Positions 38,903 to 49,768 are shown, numbered from the stretch's first letter. The stretch is 64,000 nt of DNA from Semisulcospira habei (GCA_036245525.1 BTPG01000008.1:29160702-29224701), one strand, 5' to 3'. The notes: a model not told the origin generated them from the letters alone. Numbers and translations: made by a program.

Positions 38903-39477
38903 ACACGTGTTTAAGTTTCATGGCTTTTACGTCGGGTCATTCAAACACTTTACCATGTCAGATGCCACATTCCGGTCTTCGAAATCTGTCGCTCTTACCT
39001 GGACAAAGCCTTTGTGGCCAGCCATTCCGTTGCATGTATGAGTATATCTATGGTAAACGCCCTATTATTTGTGTTTGCCCGTGGGCTATGGTAACAGGTT
39101 TCACACGTACGCCATGGCTTCCGATGCCATTTCACACTGACGCGACACAGCGGTTCGGCTAAATAGAAAATGACGGTGAATAATCATTTTCACAGTTAGA
39201 GCAATTTACTGATTACCAATATGAAAGAAAAAGTATCTTAACCATTTTACAGGGAGAGGAAATCTAAGATTGTCAGTGTTTTTGATTTTTTAGATTTTAA
39301 GAGTTTTTTTTAATTTTTATTTTTTTACCCTGCCTGTCTCCAACACTAGGAGCCAAAACTATTAGCAGTAAAATCTTGATTCCCCCCCTCCTATGCTACG
39401 TCAGAAAGTGAACTGACTTGCATGACGGTGCCATCTTGTATAGCACAATATTTTATCTGTGGCACACAAAAAGGCCT
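38903..39477. other. Unassigned intergenic sequence
   Basis: No gene or family hairpin seen. A T-rich run is at 39300-39326. Confidence 0.4.
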
Positions 39478-39592
39478 GCGTGATAGTTCAAGGGTTGTGC
39501 CAGAATAGCTTGGCGCCCATAGTGCGCTGGTTATTGATTTTGAACCTTACGGCTCTCAGAGCCGTAAGGTCCAAAATCACAGACCACCACAC
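39478..39592. repeat. Chimera: family B left arm joined to a family D hairpin
   Basis: GTTGTGCCAGAATAGCTTGG ends at GCGCCCATA. A complete family D hairpin (GTGCGCTGGTTATTGATTTT ... AAATCACAGACCACCACAC, 39522-39592) follows. The family B right arm is missing. Confidence 0.75.
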
Positions 39593-39863
39593 GGTCTAGA
39601 GCAGTAAAGCCGTCTACAATCAGGCACCAGCAAACGATTGACCGACTGACAGAGGCGATAGCCGACTATTGTCTTAGACGTCATAGCGAATCTGGTCACA
39701 GTCTTGCCCACAGGACGGTTAGCCAAGTTCTCCCTGCTGGATAGTCGATGTGCCGGCCGTCCCTGTTTCCTGGACAATAATATACTTTTAGTCGCTCAGT
39801 CAGTTACCAGCCGCCCACTACTGGCCCTCGGCAAGTCGCACCCAACGGTACTCTAAATCGACT

Positions 39864-39917
39864 TTAACTCATTCGCGGCCAGCCGCATCCGGATGCAGCT
39901 GGTCGCGAATGAGTTAA
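39864..39917. mobile_element. Minimal family J MITE, 54 bp
   Basis: TTAACTCATTCGCGGCCAGC and GCTGGTCGCGAATGAGTTAA: almost perfect inverted copy end to end, with CATCCGGATG at the centre. Confidence 0.9.
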
Positions 39918-39985
39918 GCTAGATATAGCGATACTGGGACCACAAGAACACAGAAATCAATTGTGCAACTGCCGCGTTCACCCCT

Positions 39986-40194
39986 TTAACTCAACGAGAG
40001 AAAGAGCGAAAGCGATCCAGCTGCAAGAGGCATAGATCCTCATGAGCCCCCGCGACTGCGGGGGCTCATGAGGATCTATGCCTCTTGCTACTAATACCAT
40101 TTTCTGTCCATGTTCTTTGAAACGTTGTGGCTTTCGGTCGTTCCGCAGTGAACGCAGATTTCAGATTTCCGTCCGTTGTCCGAGAAGGGGTTAA
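39986..40194. mobile_element. Family C hairpin MITE
   Basis: TTAACTCAACGAG left, GAGAAGGGGTTAA right. The stem AGGCATAGATCCTCATGAGC and exact inverse has a GCGACTGC apex. Confidence 0.87.
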
Positions 40195-40232
40195 CTGCAT
40201 TGAACTGCACTTTCAACATATTTAACTGCGGT

Positions 40233-40450
40233 GTATGAGTGACTGTGATAAGTCAAGGGTAGTGTCTAATTAGCTTGGCGTTTCGTGCCAAACGCTCAAG
40301 TGCCGGCTGCACCGCCGCGGACCACAATTAGCCTACGTATAAAATTAGTTATAGCCTACACACTCTGGGCTTTGCGCCCTTGCGCAAAATGTACAACTTT
40401 TCATGGCGCCAAGCTAATCAGGCACTACCCTTGACCTATCATACTCACTC
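40233..40450. mobile_element. Family A stem interrupted by ~125 bp
   Basis: GGTAGTGTCTAATTAGCTTG (left) and GGCGCCAAGCTAATCAGGCA (right) are separated by unrelated sequence at about 40280-40404 in the loop. Confidence 0.7.
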
Positions 40451-40569
40451 GATTCTGCGTCATGCACGTATGGTGCATAACAGATAACTAACTATATATG
40501 AAAGGAATTTGACTGTTTAGTATACAAGGTGTTGGTCCCTTTTTCAGTCAGTGACTGACCGCCTACCAG

Positions 40570-40669
40570 GAGGAGGAAATATATGAGTTGTGTGCCCCTG
40601 ACTGACTCCGTGGGTCAAAATAGCTGTTTAGAGCCGCTCAGGGCACACAACTCGCGGATTTCCTCCCCA
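40570..40669. repeat. Hairpin with GGAGGAAAT arms
   Basis: GAGTTGTGTGCCCCTGA and TCAGGGCACACAACTC are near the turn, with GAGGAGGAAAT/ATTTCCTCC at the base. Confidence 0.75.
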
Positions 40670-40788
40670 TGTGCTACAAGTTGCCCGTGGCGATTCGAAT
40701 CCAGATCAATCCAGGCTAAGCGCACTGGAACCGCGATGACACCGTTCAATAACGACTGTTCCCCGCAGACTGACTCCTTCGGGTTTTA

Positions 40789-41009
40789 TTAACCTTTTCA
40801 GTGCCAGCTGACGCAGAATGTGTGGGATTCTGCAAGCTTCGTTAATTCAAGACCCAGCAAACCCATAGATGTCCCGAGAACACGGATTCAAAGTGACGTC
40901 AGCAAGAGGCGTAGATCCTCATGAGCCCCCGCAACTGCGGGGGCTCATGAGGATCTAAACCTATTGCAGTTCTGTGACGTTCAAATTTTCTCGGCACTGA
41001 AAGGGTTAA
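40789..41009. mobile_element. Family C hairpin MITE
   Basis: TTAACCTTTTCAGTGCC and GGCACTGAAAGGGTTAA inverted ends. The stem AGGCGTAGATCCTCATGAGC and inverse. Flanks are the reverse orientation of the 10238 copy. Confidence 0.85.
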
Positions 41010-41200
41010 ACCTACACATGTAGTCGAATTCAGTACAAGTCGACCGTGTTTATTGATGACAGTTTGGGATGCAACAACAATCGGAGATACAAACGTTTTA
41101 GAACTCAAAAGCCCTGACCACATTTTGGTTTTCTATGCGACTTGCTTCTGTCTATAACAAACTTTGACAACAAAAATTATATGGGCCGGGCCTCTGGAAT

Positions 41201-41354
41201 TTTGTTATATTCACGACACGGAGCTTACACAGAGACATCTGAGCCAGGAGATTTCATATAGTGTTCTGATCAGTCTTTTTGTTATATTCACGACACGGAG
41301 CTTACACAGAGACATCTGAGCCAGGAGATTTCATATAGTGTTCTGATCAGTCTT
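41201..41354. repeat. Exact tandem duplication, 2 x 77 bp
   Basis: The unit TTTGTTATATTCACGACACG...TGATCAGTCTT is present twice back to back with no difference seen, so it is recent or an assembly artefact. Confidence 0.9.
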
Positions 41355-41385
41355 TTTTAGAACCGTCACTCAGCGACGCACTTAC

Positions 41386-41599
41386 TTAACCCATTCAGCC
41401 CTGACGCACTACAGCAGGAGATGGGTCGACCATGATAATTCGAGGGTAGTGCCAGGTTAGCTTGGCGCCTGTCGACGCCAAGCTAACCTGGCACTGCCCT
41501 TGAATTATCATGGTTGATCCATCTTAAGAACTGGTGCATAGTCATAAGATGACGCCTCCAAAATTTGGGAAATACGGCCGTCGGCTCTGAATGAGTTAA
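41386..41599. mobile_element. Family A hairpin MITE
   Basis: TTAACCCATTCAGCCCTG and TGAATGAGTTAA. The stem GTGCCAGGTTAGCTTGGC with inverse GCCAAGCTAACCTGGC: the A-to-G change is in both arms. Confidence 0.87.
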
Positions 41600-41850
41600 T
41601 CGACTCTGCTGTGGAAACATAGAGAAACCCTGGATTTTATTTGTTTTAATCCTTTCAGCCAAATCGAGAATCTCTTCTATAAAGAAGAATTTGTGTTAGT
41701 TTCACGACATCCTCTGACACGCAAAGTGCCTGATACTACTAATAGGCTTGTGCGCTGGAACATCAATATTTCTGGCTTTTGAGTGTGAATTTTTCCGAAA
41801 TTTGTAACCAAGACGAAAAAGGTGACTGCCAAGCGTGTAAAATGCAAAGA

Positions 41851-42133
41851 AGTACCTAACGGAGAAAGAAACACGCTTACAAAAGACATTTACAACACAA
41901 TTTCTTAATATTTCGGGTAAATACCCTTTTTCAAAATAGATAAACAAACACATAGAGAGATCAGTCGCTACTTATCTTCATTTATCGCAGAAGGAATGTG
42001 GCAATCTCAATTTGTGACTGATCTCTTTATTTGTTTGTTTGTCTATTTTGAAAAGGGGTATTTACCCGAAATATTAAAAACTTGTGTTGTAAATGTCTTT
42101 TCTAAGCGTGTTTTTTTCTCCGCTGGGTACTTC
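41851..42133. repeat. Long imperfect hairpin, ~110-base arms
   Basis: GAAGTACCTAACGGAGAAAG ... CTCCGCTGGGTACTTC, ACATTTACAACACAA/TTGTGTTGTAAATGT, and ATTTCGGGTAAATACCC inverted inside. The spacer is around 41970-42010. No other copy is seen. Confidence 0.8.
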
Positions 42134-42599
42134 ATTTTCAGAAATTTGTAGTTTGACAAGACACCTAATCAATGCTACTCAGAAAGGAAGAGAATCATCA
42201 AGACAAAAATCAAGCTTGAAACCTGCACGCAAGAAACAGCTCAATTCTGACAATGTGTCAGCAAGGTTTTCAATGTCGCACAATTAAAATGTCGCGTTTC
42301 ACAACAAAAATGGACATACGCCTACTGTCTTTTGCCAAATTCGGGCCGAATGACTGTCAGACGTTTCAGTGTAACAGATAACATCTCGTGAGTCCTCTCT
42401 CTTCATTCTCGCTAAAACTTTCTTAGACTGAAGATTGATTGTACAGTGTCTGAACACATGTACCTTGAAGATGCGTAGGAAGATAGTATTCACTTAAGGG
42501 CAGAGGACTGAAAAACTGAAAAGTAATCTCATGCACGACCTCTCCCCCCCCCCCCCCCTTACCCCGGGTTCCTCCGCCACTGCCGTCAAGACACCACGA

Positions 42600-42725
42600 G
42601 GGGTGGTGAATCGATGACGACAGTTCAAGGTTAGCGCCAGATCAGATTGACGCCGGCCTTTCAAGGCGCCAAGATGATCTGGTACTACCATTGAACTTGT
42701 ACGGTCAATCCATCTCCCACAGCTG
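42600..42725. repeat. Family A hairpin, decayed
   Basis: GTTAGCGCCAGATCAGATTG and CAAGATGATCTGGTACTACC, with CAATCCATCTCC after it. Confidence 0.6.
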
Positions 42726-42888
42726 TAACATACCCTCCTAACCATGATACGTCCTCCAAAGGTTGACGTCCAAGAGTTAGACGTGCGGGTTCAACTCGGG
42801 AAACGCGGCATATACGAGCAAGCATGTCTCGAATGTGTAAAAGCTACAGTGACACACGTAGAAATGAGCACAATTCCAAAAAGAAAAC

Positions 42889-43047
42889 TAAATAGAGAGT
42901 TTTAAACCCCTTTAAGTACATGAAAAATGAAACACAGAGGAACGATCTCAGATCCGAAACGTGTTTCTAGAAGGATCTCAAATTCGAAACGTCGTGCTTC
43001 GTTTTTCATGTACTTAAAGGGGTTTCAAACTATCTCTGTTTAGTTTT
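42889..43047. repeat. Hairpin with AAGTACATGAAAAA arms
   Basis: ACCCCTTTAAGTACATGAAA and its inverse at both ends. Inside, GATCTCAGATCCGAAACGT and GATCTCAAATTCGAAACGT form a direct repeat. Confidence 0.75.
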
Positions 43048-43136
43048 CTTTTCATACGAAACCCCTGCGGCAATATCTTTACGTCATCATTTTGAGTGCA
43101 CTTAGAATTCTGGCTGTGAATCTGACATGTGCATGA

Positions 43137-43222
43137 GTTTACGGCCATTCGAGTCGTGCCGCATAAAGACTGATACGCGGAATAAACCGCATATCCGAAT
43201 GCAGCTCGTCTCGATTGAGTTA
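43137..43222. mobile_element. Family J element, eroded
   Basis: CATTCGAGTCGTGCCGCAT left, GCAGCTCGTCTCGATTGAGT right with terminal TTAA. Confidence 0.65.
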
Positions 43223-43379
43223 AAAACCTCGGTGACACAAGCAAACATGATTGTACTTTCTAGGTGAAAAATTAACAGTACATAATATGGTTGTGATGTT
43301 ATATACCATCATATACTCGCTGTAATAGGTCGGCGTGTTCCAGACAGTCAAATGTATTTATTTGTTTTATGTCAGTTCA

Positions 43380-43492
43380 CGTTTGTTGTTTTTACGTCTG
43401 TTTTAAAAAATTACGCTGCAAACAAATATTCCATCTTGGGACAATAAAGGTATTCGTATCGTATCGTATCGTATCGTATTGTATCGTATCGT
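43380..43492 (+). mobile_element. LINE 3' tail with (GTATC)n
   Basis: ATTCCATCTTGGGACAATAA then eight CGTATC/TGTATC units. Such pentamer tails mark LINE 3' ends. Confidence 0.65.
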
Positions 43493-43934
43493 AAATACTG
43501 GCAGTGATTTTGACGTAGTAGTACAATGAGTGACGTAAACATCAAATACTGGCAGCGATGTTGACGCAAATTTGTCGAACGGATACACCAATAGCAAAGC
43601 ACCTTCGGGCCCATGACCCAGTGGGCCAGATAACTTAACTTACTGGGTATGAGTTTTGACTTCAATCTGAATGCATTATTGTGTAAGGCTGTGATCTGGT
43701 GGCTAATAATTTCTCTCAAGGGATTGATAAAGTATTTTGACAGTGTCAGAAATCATTCGTATGGACGTGAATAAATTATGGATAACATCAGAATAAATTT
43801 AAATCACATGGTTGCGCACTCGGATATCTTCAAACTGAATCTGAGCTCAACTCGGTATGTGACACTTGAACACACTTAACTTTGATGGACATCTTGAAAT
43901 GAGGCGCCCCCTGCGGCGGTTTTTGTGAGCAACG

Positions 43935-44148
43935 TTAAACCATTCAGCCCTGACGCACTACAGCAGGAGATGGGTCGACCATGATAATTCAAGGGCAGTG
44001 CCAAATTAGCTTGGCGCCTGTCGGCGCCAAGTTAATCTGGCACTGCCCTTAAATTATCATGGTCAATTCATCTCCTGCAACTGGTGCATAGTCATTAGAT
44101 GACGCCTCCAAAATTTGGGAAATACGGCCATCGGGCTGAATGAGTAAA
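43935..44148. mobile_element. Family A hairpin MITE
   Basis: TTAAACCATTCAGCCC and GGGCTGAATGAGTAA. The stem GGCAGTGCCAAATTAGCTTG has an imperfect inverse. Confidence 0.83.
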
Positions 44149-44155
44149 GATTGAT

Positions 44156-44303
44156 TTTTTTTTTAATTTTATTAATTTTATTTTTTTTTTATTTTAATTT
44201 TTATTATTATGATTTTTAAAATTTTATTTTTTTTATTATTTTTTTTAATTTATTTATTTATTTATTTATTTTATTTATTTATTTATTTATTTTATTTATT
44301 TAC

Positions 44304-44346
<43 letters not shown>

Positions 44347-44360
44347 TTTTTTTTTTTTTG
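44156..44360. repeat. (TTTA)n low-complexity tract ending in poly-G
   Basis: T/A-only sequence with TTTA units, then a run of G to 44373. Confidence 0.9.
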
Positions 44361-44605
44361 GGGGGGGGGGGGGCACTAAACCTTACCACGCGTGCGGTAT
44401 TTGGAAATCTGTCAACTACTGACTTTTTTTTTGGTCATCATGGGTTTGCACCGGTTTATAAGAGGTTTCGTGGCTTTTTATTCATAGACAGGCACCGCAA
44501 GCAAGCCAGCTCTCAAGCCAATTTTTGTTCAAGTACCAGATTTCCAGGGAGGAAGCTTCCTAACGGGAGACCAAAGCCAGTCCTCAAAATGCCAGACTTT
44601 GCCAT

Positions 44606-44676
44606 CTGCAAGAGGCATAGATTTTCACGAGCCTCTGCACTCGCAGGGGCTCATGAGAATCTGTACCTCTTCCTGG
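44606..44676. repeat. Family C stem without flanks
   Basis: GCAAGAGGCATAGATTTTCA and TGAGAATCTGTACCTCTTCC with mismatches. Confidence 0.65.
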
Positions 44677-45000
44677 GGGGCAAGGATCGCACTTATTACA
44701 CGCACCTCGGCTGTCCAGACAGCCATCAAGGGATTGTCTCCACGGAAAGCGGACACGCGGCGTGGTGAGAGGGTTTTGGGGGGGTCCTTTGTTTAGGAGC
44801 ACGTGAAACTAGAGAGGGGTGTATATTTATAAACGAGAGACTAAATGTCATACGACTTGTTCTGTCTGAAGAACACTGGCAAAAAGCAACCCGCGGGGAG
44901 GGGATGTGTGGTGGTGGTGGTGGTGGGTCATGAGGATCTGCACGGGTGACAAGATCACGAAGTTTGACCTTCTAGTTCTGCGGAACACATGATGTCAACC

Positions 45001-45214
45001 TCAACCCATTCAGCCCTGACGCACTACAGCAGGAGATGGGTCGACCATGATAATTCAAGGGTAGTGCCAGATTAGCTTGGCGCCGACAGGCGCCAAGCTA
45101 ATCTGGCACTACCCTTGAACTATCATGGTCGATCCATCTCCTGCAACAGGTCCATAGTCGTTAGATGACGCCTCCAAAGTTTGGAAAATACGTGCGTCGG
45201 GCTGAATGAGTTAA
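45001..45214. mobile_element. Family A hairpin MITE
   Basis: TCAACCCATTCAGCCCTG and GGCTGAATGAGTTAA. About 55-base arms (CAGGAGATGGGTCGACCATG through GCTTGGCGCC) with few mismatches. Confidence 0.88.
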
Positions 45215-45223
45215 CTGTTGAGT

Positions 45224-45433
45224 TTAACCCGTTTGTTGCCGGCTGATGCAGTTTCTGCAATTTTCCTTAATTCATCACCAGATAAAACCCTAGATGTCCC
45301 AGGAACATGGATTCAGAGTGGTTGTCAGCAAGAGGCATAGATCCTCATGAGCCCCCGCAACTGCGGGGGCTCATGAGGATCTATGCCTCTTGCACTTGGG
45401 TGGTGGTCACATTTTCTTGGCACTAAACGGGCT
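45224..45433. mobile_element. Family C hairpin MITE
   Basis: TTAACCCGTTTGTTGCC at left. The stem AGGCATAGATCCTCATGAGC is perfect with its inverse. It is the same subtype as 40789-41009; the right TTAA is decayed. Confidence 0.85.
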
Positions 45434-45696
45434 AGGGTTAAAACAAAACCAAAAACAAAAAGTCCGAACATTGGGGATTGTCTTGATTCCTGTTCAGGAG
45501 ACACGTCGATAATGGTAGTTTAAAGGCGGTGCAGGAACAGCTCGGTGCTGGAGGCACCATTGAGGCTGTTATGGTATCACCTTTGAATCATCATCGTCTA
45601 GTACGTAAAAGGGTTGGGCCGTTAATGGTCTCCTATCATGAGATCCCGCAGACTGCAGGACCTTTTAAAAGATTAATGGCATTTCACAAAGCTTAT

Positions 45697-45775
45697 TTAA
45701 CTCATTCCAGACGTGACATATACGGATACGCGGTCATTTTCTGCGTATCCGTATGCGGCACGTCTCGAATAAATG
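45697..45775. mobile_element. Family J hairpin MITE
   Basis: TTAACTCATTCCAGACGTG ... CACGTCTCGAATAAATG, with TACGGATACGC and GCGTATCCGTA inverted inside. Confidence 0.75.
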
Positions 45776-46440
45776 TATTTAAGCAAAGGTCAACTTTCTT
45801 TGACTTTTGAGTTTTCTAATGGTGTCTGTCAAAGGCATTTTGGCGTAGAAAGGATTCTACGCCGTACGGTCCAAACCACTTACAGATTTATACAAGAAAA
45901 CTTTTGATTGTGCCTATTAACCCTAACGATTCCATCGACATTAAAACTTTAAAAAATAAATCTTTTTCTCGTCCGTACAAGTGATACAAGCACACTTTTG
46001 GAAGTTCCCCGTAGATTACTATCTAGACTGAATCATTTTCAAGGCCCACCACCGCCGACACTGTTCAAAGATTCACTTCTGCAAGAGGTGGTTACGAAAC
46101 GCTACATGCAGGTCTTCTATGGTTCATTTAGACACAGGATAATCCAGTTCAGCACGCGTCGTCTGAGTATCAAGAAAATTGACATAGACTCCGCCGTTAC
46201 ACCCCTCTCTGTACAAACAGCAGCTTAAAAAAAAAAAAAAAAGATTGACGCGCTGGCGGCTGTGCAGAACGAACAAGTGTGCGTTTGCTGCGTGTCGGAC
46301 TGCCGTATAAGTTCATTAGGTGTATCGACAAGGCATAATAAACACAAATGGTGCTAAAAATTTGTCTTCAGTTTCACGTGTAATGATACTTTAACTCAGT
46401 GTGCCCGAGCTGCGAAATACCCACAGTTTGGAGTTATCCT
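45776..46440. other. Unassigned intergenic sequence
   Basis: GGCGTAGAAAGGATTCTACGCC (45841-45862) is a small hairpin. A poly-A run is at 46226. No gene recognised. Confidence 0.4.
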
Positions 46441-47029
46441 CTGAGGACTGCATTACAATTCAGGAGACTGATATAGGCGCCAAGCTATTCTGCCACCACC
46501 CTTGAATTATCACGGTCGAGCCATGTCTAGCTGTGGTGTGTCGCGGGTAGAATGAGTGAAGAGAGACCAAGAATGGTTGTAACATGTTCACGATACTTGT
46601 ATTTTTCTCATAAGCATAGGTCCTCGGGCCCACGACGGCCGCAGTGAGCCCGAAGACGTGTTGCTGCTGGAGTTAACGGACATACCGTTGTTTTTTTTCT
46701 TCTCTCTCTCTCTCAAGCAGAAAAAGCACAAAAACAAATTGTGGCAAACCGCTTCCACTGGGGTACAATACAGCTGTCTTCCACGGCGTCTGCAGCAATT
46801 TCACTGTCCCCACGGGGAACACAAAAACACAGGGTTATGTGCACTTCATCTCCTCAAGTAAAAACTCAGACGGATTTTACGAGCCTTTTCGCGGTTATGA
46901 TTCGAGGGGGAAAATAAAGCATTTCATTAACTCATTCGCGGCCAGCCGCATCTTCACTGCCGAGAAAAGGTGAGCAGAATCCACCTGCAAGAGACATAGA
47001 TCCTCACGTAGGGATGTAGATGATCGTCT

Positions 47030-47135
47030 TGTTCTATACCTGCGGATTTCTCTGTGGGCTGGCGAATGGGTGCCTGATAGGGGATCTAACTGTTTGTCTG
47101 TCCAGCGCTGAGTGATTCCCCTTGGTTTGTGTATA
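47030..47135. repeat. Single degenerate arm of palindrome family F
   Basis: TTCTATACCTGCGGATTTCT...GGGTGCCTGATAG...CAGCGCTGAGTGATTCCCCT matches the right arm of 15266-15497 with substitutions and small deletions. Confidence 0.85.
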
Positions 47136-47284
47136 GATCCTCATGTTTCGATGACATGTGATAAATATCTCCTCATATTTATTTATCTTTATCTATTTAT
47201 TTATTATTTATAAATGTTGTTAATAATGTTGTTTATATCTGAGTATTTTAGCAGTTAGTCTTAGGTAATAAGTACGTGTCAAAG

Positions 47285-47535
47285 TTTTTGATATTACAGT
47301 ACTAAATTTATATGTCAGTATTTTAATATTACAGTACTAAATTTATATGTCAGTATTTTAATATAACAGTACTAAATTTATATGGCAGTATTTTTAATAT
47401 TACAGTACTAAATTTATATGGCAGTATTTTAATATTACAGAACTAAATTTATATGGCAGTATTTTAATATTACAGTACTAAATTTATATGGCAGTATTTT
47501 AATATTACAGTACTAAATTTATATGGCAGTATTAT
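47285..47535. repeat. 35-bp minisatellite, about 7 copies
   Basis: Unit TATTACAGTACTAAATTTAT-ATGGCAGTATTTTAA with single-base variants between copies. Confidence 0.9.
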
Positions 47536-47749
47536 AAGATATTACAGTTTTTAAAAAAATGTTTTAATATATGTATTAGTTAAGTTGTTAGATTTTCACA
47601 GAGTTTAGAATGCTTTACTGTTGAACAATATTTATTAATGTTTTAGTGTTTAGAGCTTTAATATGCCTTAATCTTAGTATTAGAAGTTCTACAGATTTAG
47701 TATATTAATAGTATATGCACGTTTTATATTAGAATGTCTTGGTTTTAAT

Positions 47750-47850
47750 GAATGTTTATTGAATGATTGTTATTCTTACTGTTCCCCCGTCCACAAAACT
47801 GTAATTGCCCTTTAAGGGATAAATAAAGTTTTTTGAATTGATTTGAATTA
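47750..47850 (+). mobile_element. LINE 3' tail
   Basis: AATTGCCCTTTAAGGGATAA, AATAAAG, then TTGAATTGATTTGAATT, a typical short-period LINE terminus. Confidence 0.6.
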
Positions 47851-48006
47851 AATGAGCCCACGCTACTGCGGGGGCTCATGAGGATTTATGCCTCTTGCTG
47901 AGACCAATTTGTATCCATGTTTCTTGGACGATGTTGGCTTTTGGTCGTTGAATGAACAAAGATTTCAGAAAAAAAATGTACGTGCAGTGGCACTGTCAGG
48001 GAAGGG

Positions 48007-48068
48007 GTTAACTACATGACTGCTGCTGACGATACCGCTGCTATCGTCATCAGCAGCCAAGGGGTTAA
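48007..48068. repeat. Short TTAA-bounded hairpin
   Basis: TTAACTACATGACTGCTGCTGACGATA ... is summarised by inverted CTGCTGCTGACGATA and TATCGTCATCAGCAG, with GGGGTTAA at the right end. Confidence 0.75.
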
Positions 48069-48234
48069 GCGCATTGACAATTACAGAAAGGTCATTTTTG
48101 TCTTCGCGTGATATGCAGAGAGTAATCCTGCGCGAAGTGCAAACCAAACAATGCACTTTAGTAAATTCACGGGGCGGCTCTCCCCGTGAACGAAGCATCG
48201 CTTCACCGGCCTGCTGAACAAAGAAATTAACCAT

Positions 48235-48287
48235 GTGCTGTTTTGTGATTTTGGACCTTTTAAGGTCCAAAAATCACGGAACAGCAC
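48235..48287. repeat. Family D hairpin, shortened
   Basis: GTGCTGTTTTGTGATTTTGG and inverse, apex CCTTTTAAGG. Confidence 0.82.
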
Positions 48288-48367
48288 GAATTATGGTGTA
48301 TCTTCTACACAACTTTGCTGCTGATGGCATTGTCGAGTCACTACAACGGTTCGCTTCTGCACTGTTC

Positions 48368-48582
48368 ATCTCTTTCAGCCCGACGGCCGTATTTCCCAAA
48401 TTTTTTAGGCGTCATCTAAGGACTATGCACCAGTTGCAGGATTTGGATCGACCATGGTAATACAAGGGGAGTACCAGATTAGCTTGGCGCCTGTCGGCGC
48501 CAAGCTAATCTGGCACTACCCTTGAATTATCATGGTCGACCCATCTCCTGCTGTAGTGCGTCAGGGTTGAATGAGCTAATCT
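48368..48582. mobile_element. Family A hairpin MITE
   Basis: TTTCAGCCCGACGGCC and AGGGTTGAATGAGCTAA. The stem GTACCAGATTAGCTTGGCGC has a near inverse. Reverse orientation relative to 43935. Confidence 0.8.
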
Positions 48583-48666
48583 CTTGATCACAGGCTACGC
48601 AACCTTGCACAACCAAATTTGTGAAGCGATAATAGTCTGCCGGCAATCGAGGAGCACGCTGCCCTT

Positions 48667-48890
48667 TTAACCCTTATCATTCGGAATACTCCAGTGTGCG
48701 AAATAAGTTTGACTAAAATAGTTCAAGGGTAGTGCCAGAATAGCTTGGCGCCTCTAGGCGCCAAGCTATTTTGGCACTACCCTTGAACTAAAACCATTGG
48801 TCTATATCCTTATCTGAGAGTACTATAATGTAGCTTGCCTATGGCAGCGTACACATTTGAATCTTTTAGCCTCAGGAGGATATGGGTTAA
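48667..48890. mobile_element. Family B hairpin MITE
   Basis: TTAACCCTTATCATTCGG and GATATGGGTTAA. The stem GTGCCAGAATAGCTTGGCGC has the inverse with one mismatch. Confidence 0.87.
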
Positions 48891-48892
48891 TT

Positions 48893-49114
48893 GACTCCTT
48901 CACTGCCGGGAGAAAAAGTGAACGCAATCCAATTGCAAGAGGGATAGATCTTCTTCATGAGTTCCCGCGACTGCGGGGGGCTCATGAAGATCTATGCCTC
49001 TTGCAAAGACGAGTTTGTTACCATGTCTTTTTGATGATTGTGGCTTTTGGTCTTTCGATAAAAAATAAATTAATTTTTAAAAAAATATATGCGTCCAGTG
49101 GCAGGCAAGAGGTA
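48893..49114. mobile_element. Family C hairpin MITE
   Basis: GACTCCTTCACTGCCGG left, CAGTGGCAGGCAAGAGGTAA right. The stem ATAGATCTTCTTCATGAG...CTCATGAAGATCTAT has the change GATCTTC/GAAGATC in both arms apart from a 3-base left insertion. Confidence 0.78.
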
Positions 49115-49116
49115 AT

Positions 49117-49216
49117 AGCAAAAGGCATAAGTCCATTTTTGCGAAAAGCAAAATTTTTATTGTATTACAATAAAAAAATCTCGCTTTTCACAAATATGGA
49201 CTTACTGCCTTTTACC
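49117..49216. repeat. Family G hairpin
   Basis: AAAAGGCATAAGTCCATTTT and AAATATGGACTTACTGCCTTTT, arms about 45 bases around TTGTATTACAA. Confidence 0.82.
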
Positions 49217-49379
49217 TTCACAGCCGAGGCAGTATCGTCAACGTTCTTTCAGCATTAGTTCGCAGTCACGAAATGAGGCATCCGATCCGATGCGTTTGTC
49301 CTCAGAACGAAAGAAATAGTTTACCAGGCAGATTATTCAAGACTTTCGTACGCCGGGAGATGAATTGTATTGGCCTTGA

Positions 49380-49725
49380 CAGTACATAGTACATGGGTAG
49401 CGCCATATTACCATGTCGTCTTCAATAGTAGTGCCAGATTTGCTCGGCACACCCCTAGGTAATAGTAGTGCCAGATTTGCTCGGCACACCCCTAGGTAAT
49501 AGTAGTGCCAGATTTGCTCGGCACACCCCTAGGTAATAGTAGTGCCAGATTTGCTCGGCACACCCCTAGGTAATAGTAGTGCCAGATTTGCTCGGCACAC
49601 CCCTAGGTAATAGTAGTGCCAGATTTGCTCGGCACACCCCTAGGTGCCATGCTCATATGGCGCTACTTTGAGTAGCCATACCCAGTCTAACTTTTAGAGC
49701 TGCGGAGTCAAGCCATTATATGAGG
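49380..49725. repeat. Family A-like element with six tandem copies of one stem segment
   Basis: A 37-bp unit (GTGCCAGATTTGCTCGGCAC + ACCCCTAGGTAATAGTA) is repeated six times at about 49427-49645, then GGTGCCATGCTCATATGGCG closes the hairpin. The repeats are identical by eye. The spacer-like part is the same in every unit. Confidence 0.88.
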
Positions 49726-49768
49726 TTGAATGACTTAACCCATTCGAGACGTGCCGAAATCGCATGCG

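Larger units (their letters stand above)
46928..48010. mobile_element. Family C MITE split by ~840 bp of nested repeats, with a family J half at its left
   Basis: A family J left half (TTAACTCATTCGCGGCCAGC) runs directly into the family C left flank (TCTTCACTGCCGAGAAAAGG, GCAAGAGACATAGATCCTCA). The right C arm resumes at 47853 (CTGCGGGGGCTCATGAGGAT) and ends GGAAGGGGTTAA at 48007-48010. In between are a palindrome F arm, a minisatellite and a LINE tail. Confidence 0.7.

Noticed and set aside
42093..42287. Small protein-coding gene
   Set aside because: It lies in the right arm of an imperfect hairpin (41851-42133) and has no recognisable features.
49427..49645. CRISPR-like array
   Set aside because: The units are identical including the would-be spacers, the setting is a eukaryotic repeat element, and no cas genes exist.
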